From: Xanthomonas euroxanthea
Lineage (GTDB): Bacteria; Pseudomonadota; Gammaproteobacteria; Xanthomonadales; Xanthomonadaceae
DNA length: 64,000 nt
Direction of reading: 5' to 3'
Assembly (NCBI RefSeq): GCF_900476395.1
Contig: NZ_UIHB01000001.1
Location: forward strand, 835,385 to 899,384
Under the pieces are notes generated by a model, which was not told the DNA's origin, did not search any database, and saw nothing but the letters and a program-made list of their open reading frames with translations. This document shows, piece after piece, positions 27,452 through 35,381 of the stretch. The translations under genes and the position numbers were made by a program. Positions within the stretch are counted from its first letter, which is position 1. Every line of letters begins with the position of its first letter.

Positions 27452-27495
27452 TCGTCTGCCGAGCACCCGGCGACTCCATCGGGTTGAAGGAATAA

Positions 27496-27525
27496 AAAAC
27501 GCCACCGCACTGCGGTGGCGTTTTT
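27496..27525 (+). terminator. Rho-independent terminator of prc
   Basis: CGCCACCG (27500-27507) pairs with CGGTGGCG (27513-27520), extended by an A-tract before and a T-tract (27521-27525) after. Confidence 0.9.
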
Positions 27526-27637
27526 GTTGGCCGACCTTTCGTATCGGTCTTACCGGCGCGAGCGGGTGTGACTGCGGATCGACCAGCCGGCTGCCGTGCC
27601 GGTATGCCTTGCAGTGTTCAGTGCGTCCGATGCGACC

Positions 27638-28492
27638 TTACGCCAGTGCCTGCCAGATGCCTTGCAGGCCGAGCACCAGCAGCGTGGCGAAAAAGAAGCG
27701 CCGGAACGTCTCGGCGGAAATGCGATGGCGTACCCAGGCACCCAGCCACATGCCGGTGGCGGTGGGCAGCAGCGCCCACAGCGATGGAGCGATCGCCGCA
27801 CCCGGTAGCGCGCCGTGCCAGGCCAGGGCGATGGCCAGCGCCAGCGTCGCAACGCCGAAACACCAGCCCAGAGACCGGATCAACGACTCGCGCGGGAGCT
27901 GCAATGCGGTGAGGTAAGGCAGTGATGGCAGCACGAACACGCCGGTGGCGCCACTCAACAGGCCGGTGACCAGCCCGGCCACTGGTCCGGCCCAGGGTTC
28001 GTGACGCGCCTGCAGCGTCCACTGGCGGCGGGCCAGCCCAAGCAGGGCATACACTGCCAGCAGCACGCCCAGCCCGGCGCGGACCAGGGTGGGATCGGCG
28101 CCTGTCATCACTCCTGCGCTCAGCCAGGTGCCGAGCGTCACGGTTGCCAGCAATGGCCACAGGCGCCGCAACAGGGCGAGCGTGTCTGGTCCCCAGGCTT
28201 GCTGCACATTCGTCACCAGCGAAGGCAGCGCCAGTAACGTCGCTGCCTCGGCAGGTGTCAGCCATAGACCCAGCAGCCCCATTGCCACTGTCGGCAAGCC
28301 CATTCCGGCCACGCCCTTGACCCAGCCAGCCAGCAAGAAAATACCTGCGATCAGATACCAATGGGTGTGCAAGGTCTCCATGCAGGCAAGGATCCGGGCT
28401 TGTTCCGCGGCGGACAATGCGGGATTGTTTGATGCAGGCTTCGGTACAGCCGAAGGCTGAGGCACGGGACGCGGGGGCGTGGAAGGATCCAT
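27638..28492 (-). CDS. TauE/SafE family sulfite/anion exporter
   Basis: 284 residues from ATG 28492; an internal ATG at 28381 would give 247 residues, closer to the family norm, and the extra N-terminus is proline-rich (PRPVPQPSAVPKP), so the shorter form is possible. Seven to eight membrane segments are apparent, with the duplicated family motif in VKGVAGMGLPTVAMGLLGLW and VTGLLSGATGVFVLPSLPYL. Members carry sulfite, sulfonates or sulfoacetate and related anions across the inner membrane; substrate unknown here. A LysR regulator is divergent 84 bp away and probably controls it. Confidence 0.85.
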   Translation of the reverse strand: MDPSTPPRPVPQPSAVPKPASNNPALSAAEQARILACMETLHTHWYLIAGIFLLAGWVKGVAGMGLPTVAMGLLGLWLTPAEAATLLALPSLVTNVQQAWGPDTLALLRRLWPLLATVTLGTWLSAGVMTGADPTLVRAGLGVLLAVYALLGLARRQWTLQARHEPWAGPVAGLVTGLLSGATGVFVLPSLPYLTALQLPRESLIRSLGWCFGVATLALAIALAWHGALPGAAIAPSLWALLPTATGMWLGAWVRHRISAETFRRFFFATLLVLGLQGIWQALA

Positions 28493-28576
28493 GGCCAGCT
28501 AGGTGGCGGTTTGACCAAGCTGCCTTGTCGGCGGCCGGTGCACATCGATTGACGTACACGTGCCTGTGGAGCGCTC

Positions 28577-29461
28577 ATGCATCTGGAATTTGTCGATCTA
28601 CGCTTGTTCATCGCGGTGGTCGAGGCAGGCAGCATCACTGCCGGCGCGCAACGGGCGGCGTTGTCGTTGGCGGCTGCCAGCGCGCGGATTCGTGCGCTGG
28701 AGCTGCAAGTGGGCGCCGTCCTGCTGGAACGCGGGCGCCGCGGTGTCAGCCTGACCCCGGCCGGCGGTGTGTTGCTGCGGCACGCACGGCAGTTGCAGCG
28801 GCAGACCGAGGCGTTGCAGCTGGAGCTGGGCGGCTACGGTGGCGGCGGGCAGGTGACGCTGCGGCTGGCGGCCAATACCGCGGCGCTGTCGGCATGGCTG
28901 CCCGAACGGCTGGCGGATTTTCTCATCGCACACCCGCAGCTGGATCTGGCGTTGACCGAGCAGGGCAGCGACGAAGCCGCCGATGCGGTGCGCGAGGAAC
29001 GCGCCGACATCGCCGTGGTCGCAGGCCATGCCGATGTCAGTGGCCTGCAGGTGCTGCCGTTCCGTAAGGATCGGCTGGTGCTAGTGATGGCTGCCACGCA
29101 TCCACTGGCTGGCGCCTCGACGCTGCGATTGAACGAGCTGGCCGGAATGGACACGCTGGGCCTGGCCGGCGACAGCGCCTTGCAACGGCACCTGCGCGTA
29201 CACGTGAACCGCGCCGGCGTGCAGTTGCGCACGCGTGCAAAGGTGCAAGGCATCGACGCGTTGTGCCGCATGCTCGCACAAGGCATGGGCGTGGCGATTC
29301 TTCCGCACGCCGCAGTGCAACGCTCATGCGTGCGCGATCGGCTGGTCACCGTGCCCCTGGATGAAGCATGGGCACCTCGGCAACTGTCGATCGTGCTGCG
29401 TCACGGGCCCGCGCCACCGACCATGCTGCAAGCGCTGGTCGATTGGCTGCAACGCGATTGA
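28577..29461 (+). CDS. LysR-family transcriptional regulator
   Basis: 294 residues, standard LysR length. The N-terminal winged helix-turn-helix (about 1-60) reads LFIAVVEAGSITAGAQRAAL and SAARIRALE-like; the remainder is the periplasmic-binding-like effector domain (about 88-290). ATG 28577 has GGAG 7 nt upstream. It is divergent from the TauE/SafE transporter gene, the classic LysR arrangement, so the transporter is the likely target. The inducer is unknown. Confidence 0.92.
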   Translation: MHLEFVDLRLFIAVVEAGSITAGAQRAALSLAAASARIRALELQVGAVLLERGRRGVSLTPAGGVLLRHARQLQRQTEALQLELGGYGGGGQVTLRLAANTAALSAWLPERLADFLIAHPQLDLALTEQGSDEAADAVREERADIAVVAGHADVSGLQVLPFRKDRLVLVMAATHPLAGASTLRLNELAGMDTLGLAGDSALQRHLRVHVNRAGVQLRTRAKVQGIDALCRMLAQGMGVAILPHAAVQRSCVRDRLVTVPLDEAWAPRQLSIVLRHGPAPPTMLQALVDWLQRD

Positions 29462-29515
29462 CCTGCGCGCCGTCAGACGGGCCGGCATCGTGACAGCGTC
29501 ACCTCGCCGGCACGA

Positions 29516-30382
29516 TCAATGCGGCCAGGCGAATTCGGCCAGCACCGGGTAGTGGTCGGAGGGCAACACACCGCCTGGGCGGGTATCCAGCGTGAAAAAG
29601 CGTGTTGGTGTCAGGCCACGGAACAGGATCCAGTCGATGCGTCGGGTCGGTTGCGTGGTGAAGTCCTGGAAGGTTTTTTCCGGGCCTTGCGGCGCCGAGA
29701 CGCGGGCGCGTGCATCGCCAAGCGTGGCGGTGAGGATGCGGTAGGTGCCCTGGTCAGGATCGCTGTTGAAGTCACCGGTCAGCACCACCGGCATGTCGGC
29801 CGGCAGCGACGCGATGCGCGACAGGATGACGCGCGCGCTGTGCTCGCGGGCGGCCTCGTCCTGGTCGCGGTGGGCGAAGTGCGTGTTGAGCAGATAGAAG
29901 CGGCGCTTGTCGCTGCGGCGCTCGAACAAGGCCCAGGTCACCATGCGTGGCAGGTCGGTATTCCAGCTGCGGCTGCCGGGCACCTGCGGCGTTTCCGATA
30001 GCCAGAAGTCGCCCGATTCGACCACCGACAACGTGCGGCTGTCGTAGAACACACCCATGTGTTCGCCATTGCCGTCGGCGTCGCGGCCCTTGCCGAACCA
30101 GCGGTAATCAGGCAGCTGTGCAGCCAGATACTGCGCCTGTTCCTGCACCAGTTCCTGCATTCCGAAGACGTCCGGGTGCGCTTGTTCGATCGATGCCACC
30201 ATCGCCGTGCGGCGCACGGCCCAGCGCTTGTCACCGTCGGTGTCCACCGGCACGCGCACGTTGAACGACATCACCCGCAAGGGCGCAGGCGCGGGTGCGG
30301 CCAATGCAGGCAGGGCGATGCACAGCAGCGCGAGTGCGGCGAGCAAGGAACGTGAGATAGCGCGAAAGGACAGGCGTGGCAT
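29516..30382 (-). CDS. Exported endonuclease/exonuclease/phosphatase (EEP) family protein
   Basis: 288 residues from ATG 30382 (an ATG at 30406 adds eight residues before the signal peptide). The signal peptide ends ALPALAA near 29. The EEP fold motifs are in order: RVMSFNVR, GMQELV (metal-binding Glu), NTHFAHRD, LTGDFNSDP (catalytic Asp/Asn) and SDHYPVLAEF (catalytic His). The enzyme probably hydrolyses a phosphodiester or phosphomonoester outside the cytoplasm; sphingomyelinase, nuclease and inositol phosphatase relatives cannot be told apart. It is divergent from nadM. Confidence 0.85.
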   Translation of the reverse strand: MPRLSFRAISRSLLAALALLCIALPALAAPAPAPLRVMSFNVRVPVDTDGDKRWAVRRTAMVASIEQAHPDVFGMQELVQEQAQYLAAQLPDYRWFGKGRDADGNGEHMGVFYDSRTLSVVESGDFWLSETPQVPGSRSWNTDLPRMVTWALFERRSDKRRFYLLNTHFAHRDQDEAAREHSARVILSRIASLPADMPVVLTGDFNSDPDQGTYRILTATLGDARARVSAPQGPEKTFQDFTTQPTRRIDWILFRGLTPTRFFTLDTRPGGVLPSDHYPVLAEFAWPH

Positions 30383-30461
30383 GCAGGCGGATTCCTCAAG
30401 GACCAATCGGCGAGTCTAATCGGCCTGCATGACCGAAATGTCATTGCGACACCGCGCCGGC

Positions 30462-30489
30462 TTGACGTTATCGCGCATCGGCGTAGCAT
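30462..30489 (+). promoter_or_regulatory. Putative sigma-70 promoter of nadM
   Basis: TTGACG (30462-30467) and TAGCAT (30484-30489) are separated by 16 bp. Transcription would start close to 30496, right before the hairpin at 30498-30520. Confidence 0.5.
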
Positions 30490-30497
30490 TTGCACCA

Positions 30498-30520
30498 AGC
30501 CAGCGGATAGACCGCTGGCT
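30498..30520 (+). promoter_or_regulatory. Leader hairpin/operator upstream of nadM
   Basis: AGCCAGCGG and CCGCTGGCT form a perfect 9-bp inverted repeat around ATAGA, ending 25 nt before the nadM ATG. Its core CGGATAGACCG matches CGGACAGACCG in the hairpin before nadV. It could be a repressor operator at the transcript start or a structured leader. Confidence 0.6.
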
Positions 30521-30545
30521 ACCTAGCCAACCGTGAGGGATTCTC

Positions 30546-31601
30546 ATGGCATCGCAGTACGACTATCTCGTGTTCATCGGGCGTTTCGAGCCCTTTCATA
30601 ACGGCCACGCCGCCGTCGCCCGCCATGCGCTGGGCAAGGCGAACAAGCTCATCGTGTTGATCGGTTCTGCCGACACCCCCCGCACCATTCGCAATCCGTG
30701 GACCGTCGCCGAACGCGCGGTGATGATCGAGTCCGCGTTGCCGGGCGAGAGCCCGCGGCTGATCTTGCGCCCGTTGCGCGACCATCTGTACAACGAAAGC
30801 CTGTGGATTGCCGAGGTGCAGCGGCAGGTTGCCGAGGCCGTGCAGGCCGATGGCGGCACGCTCGATGCACGCATCGGCCTGATCGGCATGGACAAGGACG
30901 CCAGCAGCTATTACCTGCGCGAGTTTCCGCAGTGGCCGCTGGAAGACGTGCAACATACCGCCACGCTGTCGGCCACCGAATTGCGCCGCTACCTGTTCGA
31001 GGCCGGCGAGATCGGCTTCCACGGTGGGCTGCTGATGCTGCGTGGCAATGTGCCGGCGCCGGTGTACGACATGCTGGACGCGTTCCGGCGCAATTCGCCG
31101 AGCTACGCACAGCTGGTGGCCGAATACCGCTTCATCGAGCAGTATCGCGCCGCGTGGAAGGACGCCCCGTATCCGCCGACCTTCGTCACCACTGATGCGG
31201 TGGTGGTGCATTCGGGCCACGTGCTGCTGGTGCGTCGACGTGCCGAGCCGGGCAAGGGTCTGTGGGCGTTGCCGGGCGGTTTCGTCGGCCAGGACGAAGG
31301 CCTGCTGGACGGCTGCCTGCGCGAACTGCGCGAGGAAACCCGGCTGAAAGTGCCGGTGCCGGTGCTCAAGGGGTCGTTGCGTGGGCGCCAGGTGTTCGAT
31401 CACCCCGAGCGCAGCTTGCGCGGGCGCACCATCACCCATGCCTTCCACTTCGAGTTTCCGGCCGGCGAGTTGCCTGCGGTGCGCGGGGGCGACGATGCCG
31501 ACAAGGCGCGCTGGATTCCGCTTGCGGAAGTGATGGCGATGGGGCCGCGCCTGTACGAAGATCACCTGCATATCCTCGAATTCTTTCTGGGTCGCGGCTG
31601 A
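30546..31601 (+). CDS. nadM: Bifunctional NMN adenylyltransferase / Nudix hydrolase (NadM-Nudix)
   Basis: 351 residues. The N-terminal domain (about 1-185) is a NadM-type adenylyltransferase with the HxGH motif H18-N-G-H21 and the ISTxx-R region LSATELRRYL; it makes NAD+ from NMN and ATP. The C-terminal domain (about 210-350) is a Nudix hydrolase with the box starting GGFVGQDE at 244 and RELREE at 259-264, acting on ADP-ribose or similar. The fusion is known from cyanobacteria and several proteobacteria. It is the first gene of an NAD salvage locus, with nadV 125 nt downstream. TGAGGGA lies 7 nt before the ATG. Confidence 0.94.
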   Translation: MASQYDYLVFIGRFEPFHNGHAAVARHALGKANKLIVLIGSADTPRTIRNPWTVAERAVMIESALPGESPRLILRPLRDHLYNESLWIAEVQRQVAEAVQADGGTLDARIGLIGMDKDASSYYLREFPQWPLEDVQHTATLSATELRRYLFEAGEIGFHGGLLMLRGNVPAPVYDMLDAFRRNSPSYAQLVAEYRFIEQYRAAWKDAPYPPTFVTTDAVVVHSGHVLLVRRRAEPGKGLWALPGGFVGQDEGLLDGCLRELREETRLKVPVPVLKGSLRGRQVFDHPERSLRGRTITHAFHFEFPAGELPAVRGGDDADKARWIPLAEVMAMGPRLYEDHLHILEFFLGRG

Positions 31602-31680
31602 GAGCGACAACGGGCGCGTGCCGTCGTCCACCAAAGGCATCCGCGCGCAATCCAAGATCGGCTCGAACCGTAGCCTCCCG

Positions 31681-31699
31681 CCGGCGGACAGACCGCCGG
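31681..31699 (+). promoter_or_regulatory. Leader hairpin/operator upstream of nadV
   Basis: CCGGCGG and CCGCCGG form a perfect 7-bp inverted repeat around ACAGA, ending 27 nt before the nadV ATG. A TAGCCT -10-like hexamer lies at 31671-31676. The core CGGACAGACCG and its distance to the start codon match the nadM hairpin. Confidence 0.55.
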
Positions 31700-31726
31700 T
31701 TCACCCGACGCGAAGGAGCTTCCGTC

Positions 31727-33130
31727 ATGCATTACCTCGATAACCTGCTGCTCAACACCGACAGCTACAAGGCCAGCCACTGGCTGCAGTATCCACCTGG
31801 CACCGATGCGGCGTTTTTCTATGTCGAATCGCGCGGTGGCGTCTACGACCAGACCGTGTTCTTCGGCCTGCAGTCGATCCTGAAGGAGGCGATCAACCGG
31901 CCGGTGACGCATGCCGACATCGACGATGCGAAGGCCTTGCTGGCCGCGCATGGCGAGCCGTTCAACGAAGCCGGCTGGCGCGACATCGTCGATCGTCTCG
32001 GCGGGCAACTGCCGATCCGCATCCGCGCCGTGCCCGAAGGTGTGGTCGTGCCCACGCACAATGTGTTGATGACGATCGAATCCACCGATGCCAAGGCGTT
32101 CTGGGTGCCGTCGTATCTGGAAACACTGCTGTTGCGCGTGTGGTACCCGGTGACGGTGGCAACGGTGAGCTGGCAGGTGAAGCAGGTCGTGCGCGATTAC
32201 CTGCAGCGCACCAGCGACGATCCGGAAGGGCAGTTGCCGTTCAAGCTGCATGACTTCGGCGCGCGTGGTGTCTCCAGTCTTGGCTCGGCCGCGCTGGGCG
32301 GTGCGGCGCATCTGGTGAACTTCCTCGGTACCGATACCTTGTCGGCGTTGTTGCTGGCGCGTGCGCACTACCACACGCCGGTGGCGGGGTATTCGATTCC
32401 CGCCGCCGAGCACAGCACCATCACCAGCTGGGGCCGCGAGCGCGAGGCCGATGCGTACCGCAACATGCTGACGCAGTTCGCGCGTCCCGGCTCGCTGGTG
32501 GCGGTGGTGTCGGACAGCTACGACATCTACCACGCGATCCGCGAGCATTGGGGCACCACCTTGCGCGAGCAGGTGATCGCCTCCGGTGCGACGGTGGTGA
32601 TCCGCCCGGATTCGGGCGACCCGGTGGACGTGGTCGAGCACTGCCTGGTGCTGCTGGACGAGGCCTTCGGCCATCGGCTCAACGGCAAGGGCTACAAGGT
32701 GCTCAACCATGTGCGGGTGATCCAGGGCGATGGTATCAATCCACAGTCGCTGCGCGCGATCCTCGAACGCATCACCGCTGCCGGGTATGCCGCCGACAAC
32801 GTCGCCTTCGGCATGGGCGGTGCGCTGTTGCAGAAGGTGGATCGCGATACGCAGAAGTTCGCGCTGAAGTGCTCGGCCGTGCGCGTGGACGGACAATGGG
32901 TCGATGTCTACAAGGACCCGGTCACCGACAAGGGCAAGCAGAGCAAGCGCGGTCGGCTGACCTTGCTGCGCAACCGTGGCGATGGCAGTTATCGCAGTGC
33001 GTTGCTGGACGACGTCGGCACGCATGCAGACAGCGACGATGCGCTGGTGACGGTGTGGGAAAACGGCGTCATGCAGCAGGAGTGGACCCTGGAACAGGTG
33101 CGCGCACGTGCCGACGCCGCGCGCCGCTGA
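31727..33130 (+). CDS. nadV: Nicotinamide phosphoribosyltransferase (NAMPT/NadV)
   Basis: 467 residues, close to human NAMPT and bacterial NadV. It converts nicotinamide and PRPP to NMN, which NadM then adenylates, so the two genes form a complete two-step salvage of nicotinamide to NAD+. The catalytic histidine is H229 in AAEHSTITSWG. The segment KLHDFGARGVSS carries D176, equivalent to the Asp that selects nicotinamide over nicotinate in human NAMPT. ATG 31727 follows AAGGAG at 8-nt spacing. The next gene starts 22 nt downstream. Confidence 0.95.
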   Translation: MHYLDNLLLNTDSYKASHWLQYPPGTDAAFFYVESRGGVYDQTVFFGLQSILKEAINRPVTHADIDDAKALLAAHGEPFNEAGWRDIVDRLGGQLPIRIRAVPEGVVVPTHNVLMTIESTDAKAFWVPSYLETLLLRVWYPVTVATVSWQVKQVVRDYLQRTSDDPEGQLPFKLHDFGARGVSSLGSAALGGAAHLVNFLGTDTLSALLLARAHYHTPVAGYSIPAAEHSTITSWGREREADAYRNMLTQFARPGSLVAVVSDSYDIYHAIREHWGTTLREQVIASGATVVIRPDSGDPVDVVEHCLVLLDEAFGHRLNGKGYKVLNHVRVIQGDGINPQSLRAILERITAAGYAADNVAFGMGGALLQKVDRDTQKFALKCSAVRVDGQWVDVYKDPVTDKGKQSKRGRLTLLRNRGDGSYRSALLDDVGTHADSDDALVTVWENGVMQQEWTLEQVRARADAARR

Positions 33131-33152
33131 CGTTCGCCACGCAGGCACCGCC

Positions 33153-34250
33153 ATGCGCGCGATCGATGACAACGCGTTGCTGTCTGCCTCGCCGCTGCTG
33201 GCCGGGTTGCGCGCCGCCTCCCCCAGCCTGTGGCGGCGCGTGCCGCAGCAGGGCGAGAGCGGCCGATGGCATGCACTGCGCATCGGCGCACGCATGTACC
33301 GGGCAGCGCTGCCGATCACGTTCACTCCGTATGCGTCGGTACGGCCGTGCTCGGCGCGTTGCGGATTCTGCTCGGAAAACCTGCGCCAGCATCATGGTGG
33401 CGCGGCGGCAGCGATGTTGCGGCCAGGGCCGGACTACTTTGCGCAGTTGCGCGCTGCGTTGCAGCTGCTGCACGAGGTGCCGTTGTCGTATTCGTTGTCC
33501 GGCCTGGAGATGACCGACGATCCGGACTGGTTGCAGACCCTGCTGCAGACCCTGGCGACGACGCCCGACGGCCCGCGCGTGGAGCAGCGCGTGCTGTACA
33601 GCAATGGCGCCGGCTTTGCGCGCGCGCAGGGGGCACAGCTGATCGATGCCCTGGTCGAGTTCGGCCTGTCGTGGATCGAGCTGTCGCGCCACCACCCGCT
33701 GCAGGCCGGCAACGATGCGATCATGCGCTTTCGTCCCGGCGAACCCATTGCCGATGCAGCTACTTTCGCGCGCACGGCGCAACGCCTTGCAGCGCGCCTG
33801 CCGGTGCGGCTGGTCTGCATCGTGCAGCGGGGCGGGGTGGACACTGCCGATGCCGTGGTGCAGTACCTCGCGTGGGCGCGCAGCTGTGGCGCCACGCAGG
33901 TGATCTTTCGCGAACTGTCGCGTCTGGACGATGCGTACCGTAGCAACGGCACCTGGCGGTACATCGCGCAGCATCGCATCGGCATGGAGCGCCTGTTGGC
34001 GGACTGCATGCAGCAGCGGTGGTGGTCGCGCTGGCAGGCGGATGGCATGACCGAGGGCTATTACTTCTGGAATCTGCGCATGCGCAGCGAAGACGGCCTG
34101 GACGTGGTGTTCGAAAGTGCCGACTACGCGGCCATGCACGCACGCCATGCCACCGGCGACCTCTACAAGCTGGTGTTCTTTGCCAATGGCCGCCTGTGTG
34201 CGGGCTGGGACCCGGATGCCGATGTGCTGTGGGAGCCGGCCGGTGGATGA
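33153..34250 (+). CDS. Radical SAM protein of unknown function in NAD salvage operon
   Basis: 365 residues from ATG 33153 (an in-frame ATG at 33108 lies inside nadV). The radical SAM cluster motif CX3CX2C is C66, C70, C73 (RPCSARCGFCSENL). The following barrel includes SLSGLEMTDDPDWL (substrate and SAM region) and ELSRHHPLQAGNDAIMRF. There is no obvious second iron-sulfur cluster; the C-terminal GRLCAGWDPDADVL is unusual. I do not recognise a named family. It sits 22 nt after nadV and overlaps the next gene by 8 nt, so it is made together with both. A role in modifying a nucleotide or nucleic acid is inference only. Confidence 0.85.
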   Translation: MRAIDDNALLSASPLLAGLRAASPSLWRRVPQQGESGRWHALRIGARMYRAALPITFTPYASVRPCSARCGFCSENLRQHHGGAAAAMLRPGPDYFAQLRAALQLLHEVPLSYSLSGLEMTDDPDWLQTLLQTLATTPDGPRVEQRVLYSNGAGFARAQGAQLIDALVEFGLSWIELSRHHPLQAGNDAIMRFRPGEPIADAATFARTAQRLAARLPVRLVCIVQRGGVDTADAVVQYLAWARSCGATQVIFRELSRLDDAYRSNGTWRYIAQHRIGMERLLADCMQQRWWSRWQADGMTEGYYFWNLRMRSEDGLDVVFESADYAAMHARHATGDLYKLVFFANGRLCAGWDPDADVLWEPAGG

Positions 34251-35307
34251 GCTCGATCAGCGCAGCTGGTGGATGCCCACACCGGATGACCCGTCCTGGG
34301 CACTGCCCGAGGCGGTGCGCGCAGCCGATCCACTTGGCGGGCGCGACTGTGGCTGGGTCAACCAGATGCGCCCGTTCGTGCGGCACTTCAGCGCGCCGGG
34401 CGCGCAGGTGTTCGACCCGTTCTGCGGATTCGGCAGCACGCTGCTGGCGGCGACGCTGGAAGGGCGTGGCGCGCATGGCATGGAGATCGATGCCGCACGT
34501 GCGCAACTGGCACGCACGCGCCTGCAGCGGCACGGCGTGCAGGCGCCGGTGGTGGTCGGCACGCTGGTCGACACCGCGCCTGCCGCGGCGATCGACCTGT
34601 GCCTGACCAACGTGCCGTATTTCGGTTGCCGCTGGCACGGTGAGGCGCTGCCCGGGCAGCTGTACGCCAGTGCCGATTACGCGGGCTATCTGTCCGGCAT
34701 GCGCGCGGTATTGCATGCGCTGCGCAAGCGGTTGCGACCGGGTGGGTTCGGTGTGGCGATGGTGGAGAACGTCGTCGTCGGCGGGCGGGTGATCCCGCAG
34801 GCCTGGGATCTGGGGCGGATCCTTGCCAGCCTGTTCACCCTGCGCGAGGAGCGGGTGCTGTGCTACCGGCGGCCGGGCGCAGCGCTGGCGCCTGCAGGCA
34901 CGCAGAGCAATCGCAGCCACGAGTACGCACTGATCTTCCAGCACTGCCGTGCGCGGCTGGACCTGCAGCAGGCAGCGCAGCTGCTGCACGCGTTGCGGGC
35001 AAACGGCCTGCCGGTGGAGGTACACGGCAGCTACGCGCGCTGGCTGGAGTCGCCGGCGTCGGTGCCGGAGGGGCCGGCGGATCTGGACCTGATCCTGCAG
35101 GCCGAGCAGCCGCTCTGGGACCGTCTCACCGTGTGGCTGCAGGCGCAGGGATTCGCCCTGAGCCTGTGGGGCGAGCCGTGCCGGGCGCCGGTCGCGCTGG
35201 CGGCGGTGCGTGCGCACCACTATCTGCGCGCCGAGCGCATCGGTGCAGACGGCAGCCGCCTGCAGCTGGACCTGCAACTGCCAGCGGATGAACCGCCGTT
35301 GCCCTGA
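34243..35307 (+). CDS. Methyltransferase fused to nucleotidyltransferase-like domain
   Basis: 354 residues from GTG 34243, which overlaps the radical SAM gene by 8 nt. Residues about 35-215 form a SAM-dependent methyltransferase like those of DNA adenine/cytosine-N4 or tRNA guanine methylases: motif I FDPFCGFGSTLLAA at 57-70, acidic GMEID at 79-83, and a motif IV that reads TNVPYF (122-127) instead of NPPY/DPPY. Residues about 245-345 carry the minimal nucleotidyltransferase pattern: HGSYAR at 261-266, ADLDLIL with D280 and D282, and a third acidic strand LQLDLQL with D343. The fusion is unusual and I do not recognise a named family. It ends the nadV-radical SAM cluster. Confidence 0.75.
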   Translation: MDELDQRSWWMPTPDDPSWALPEAVRAADPLGGRDCGWVNQMRPFVRHFSAPGAQVFDPFCGFGSTLLAATLEGRGAHGMEIDAARAQLARTRLQRHGVQAPVVVGTLVDTAPAAAIDLCLTNVPYFGCRWHGEALPGQLYASADYAGYLSGMRAVLHALRKRLRPGGFGVAMVENVVVGGRVIPQAWDLGRILASLFTLREERVLCYRRPGAALAPAGTQSNRSHEYALIFQHCRARLDLQQAAQLLHALRANGLPVEVHGSYARWLESPASVPEGPADLDLILQAEQPLWDRLTVWLQAQGFALSLWGEPCRAPVALAAVRAHHYLRAERIGADGSRLQLDLQLPADEPPLP

Positions 35308-35381
35308 GCCGGCCAGGCGACGCCGCGCGCACATGGGTTGCGGCTATGCTCTGTGCCGGTTTTGGATGCCGGAATGTCTCC

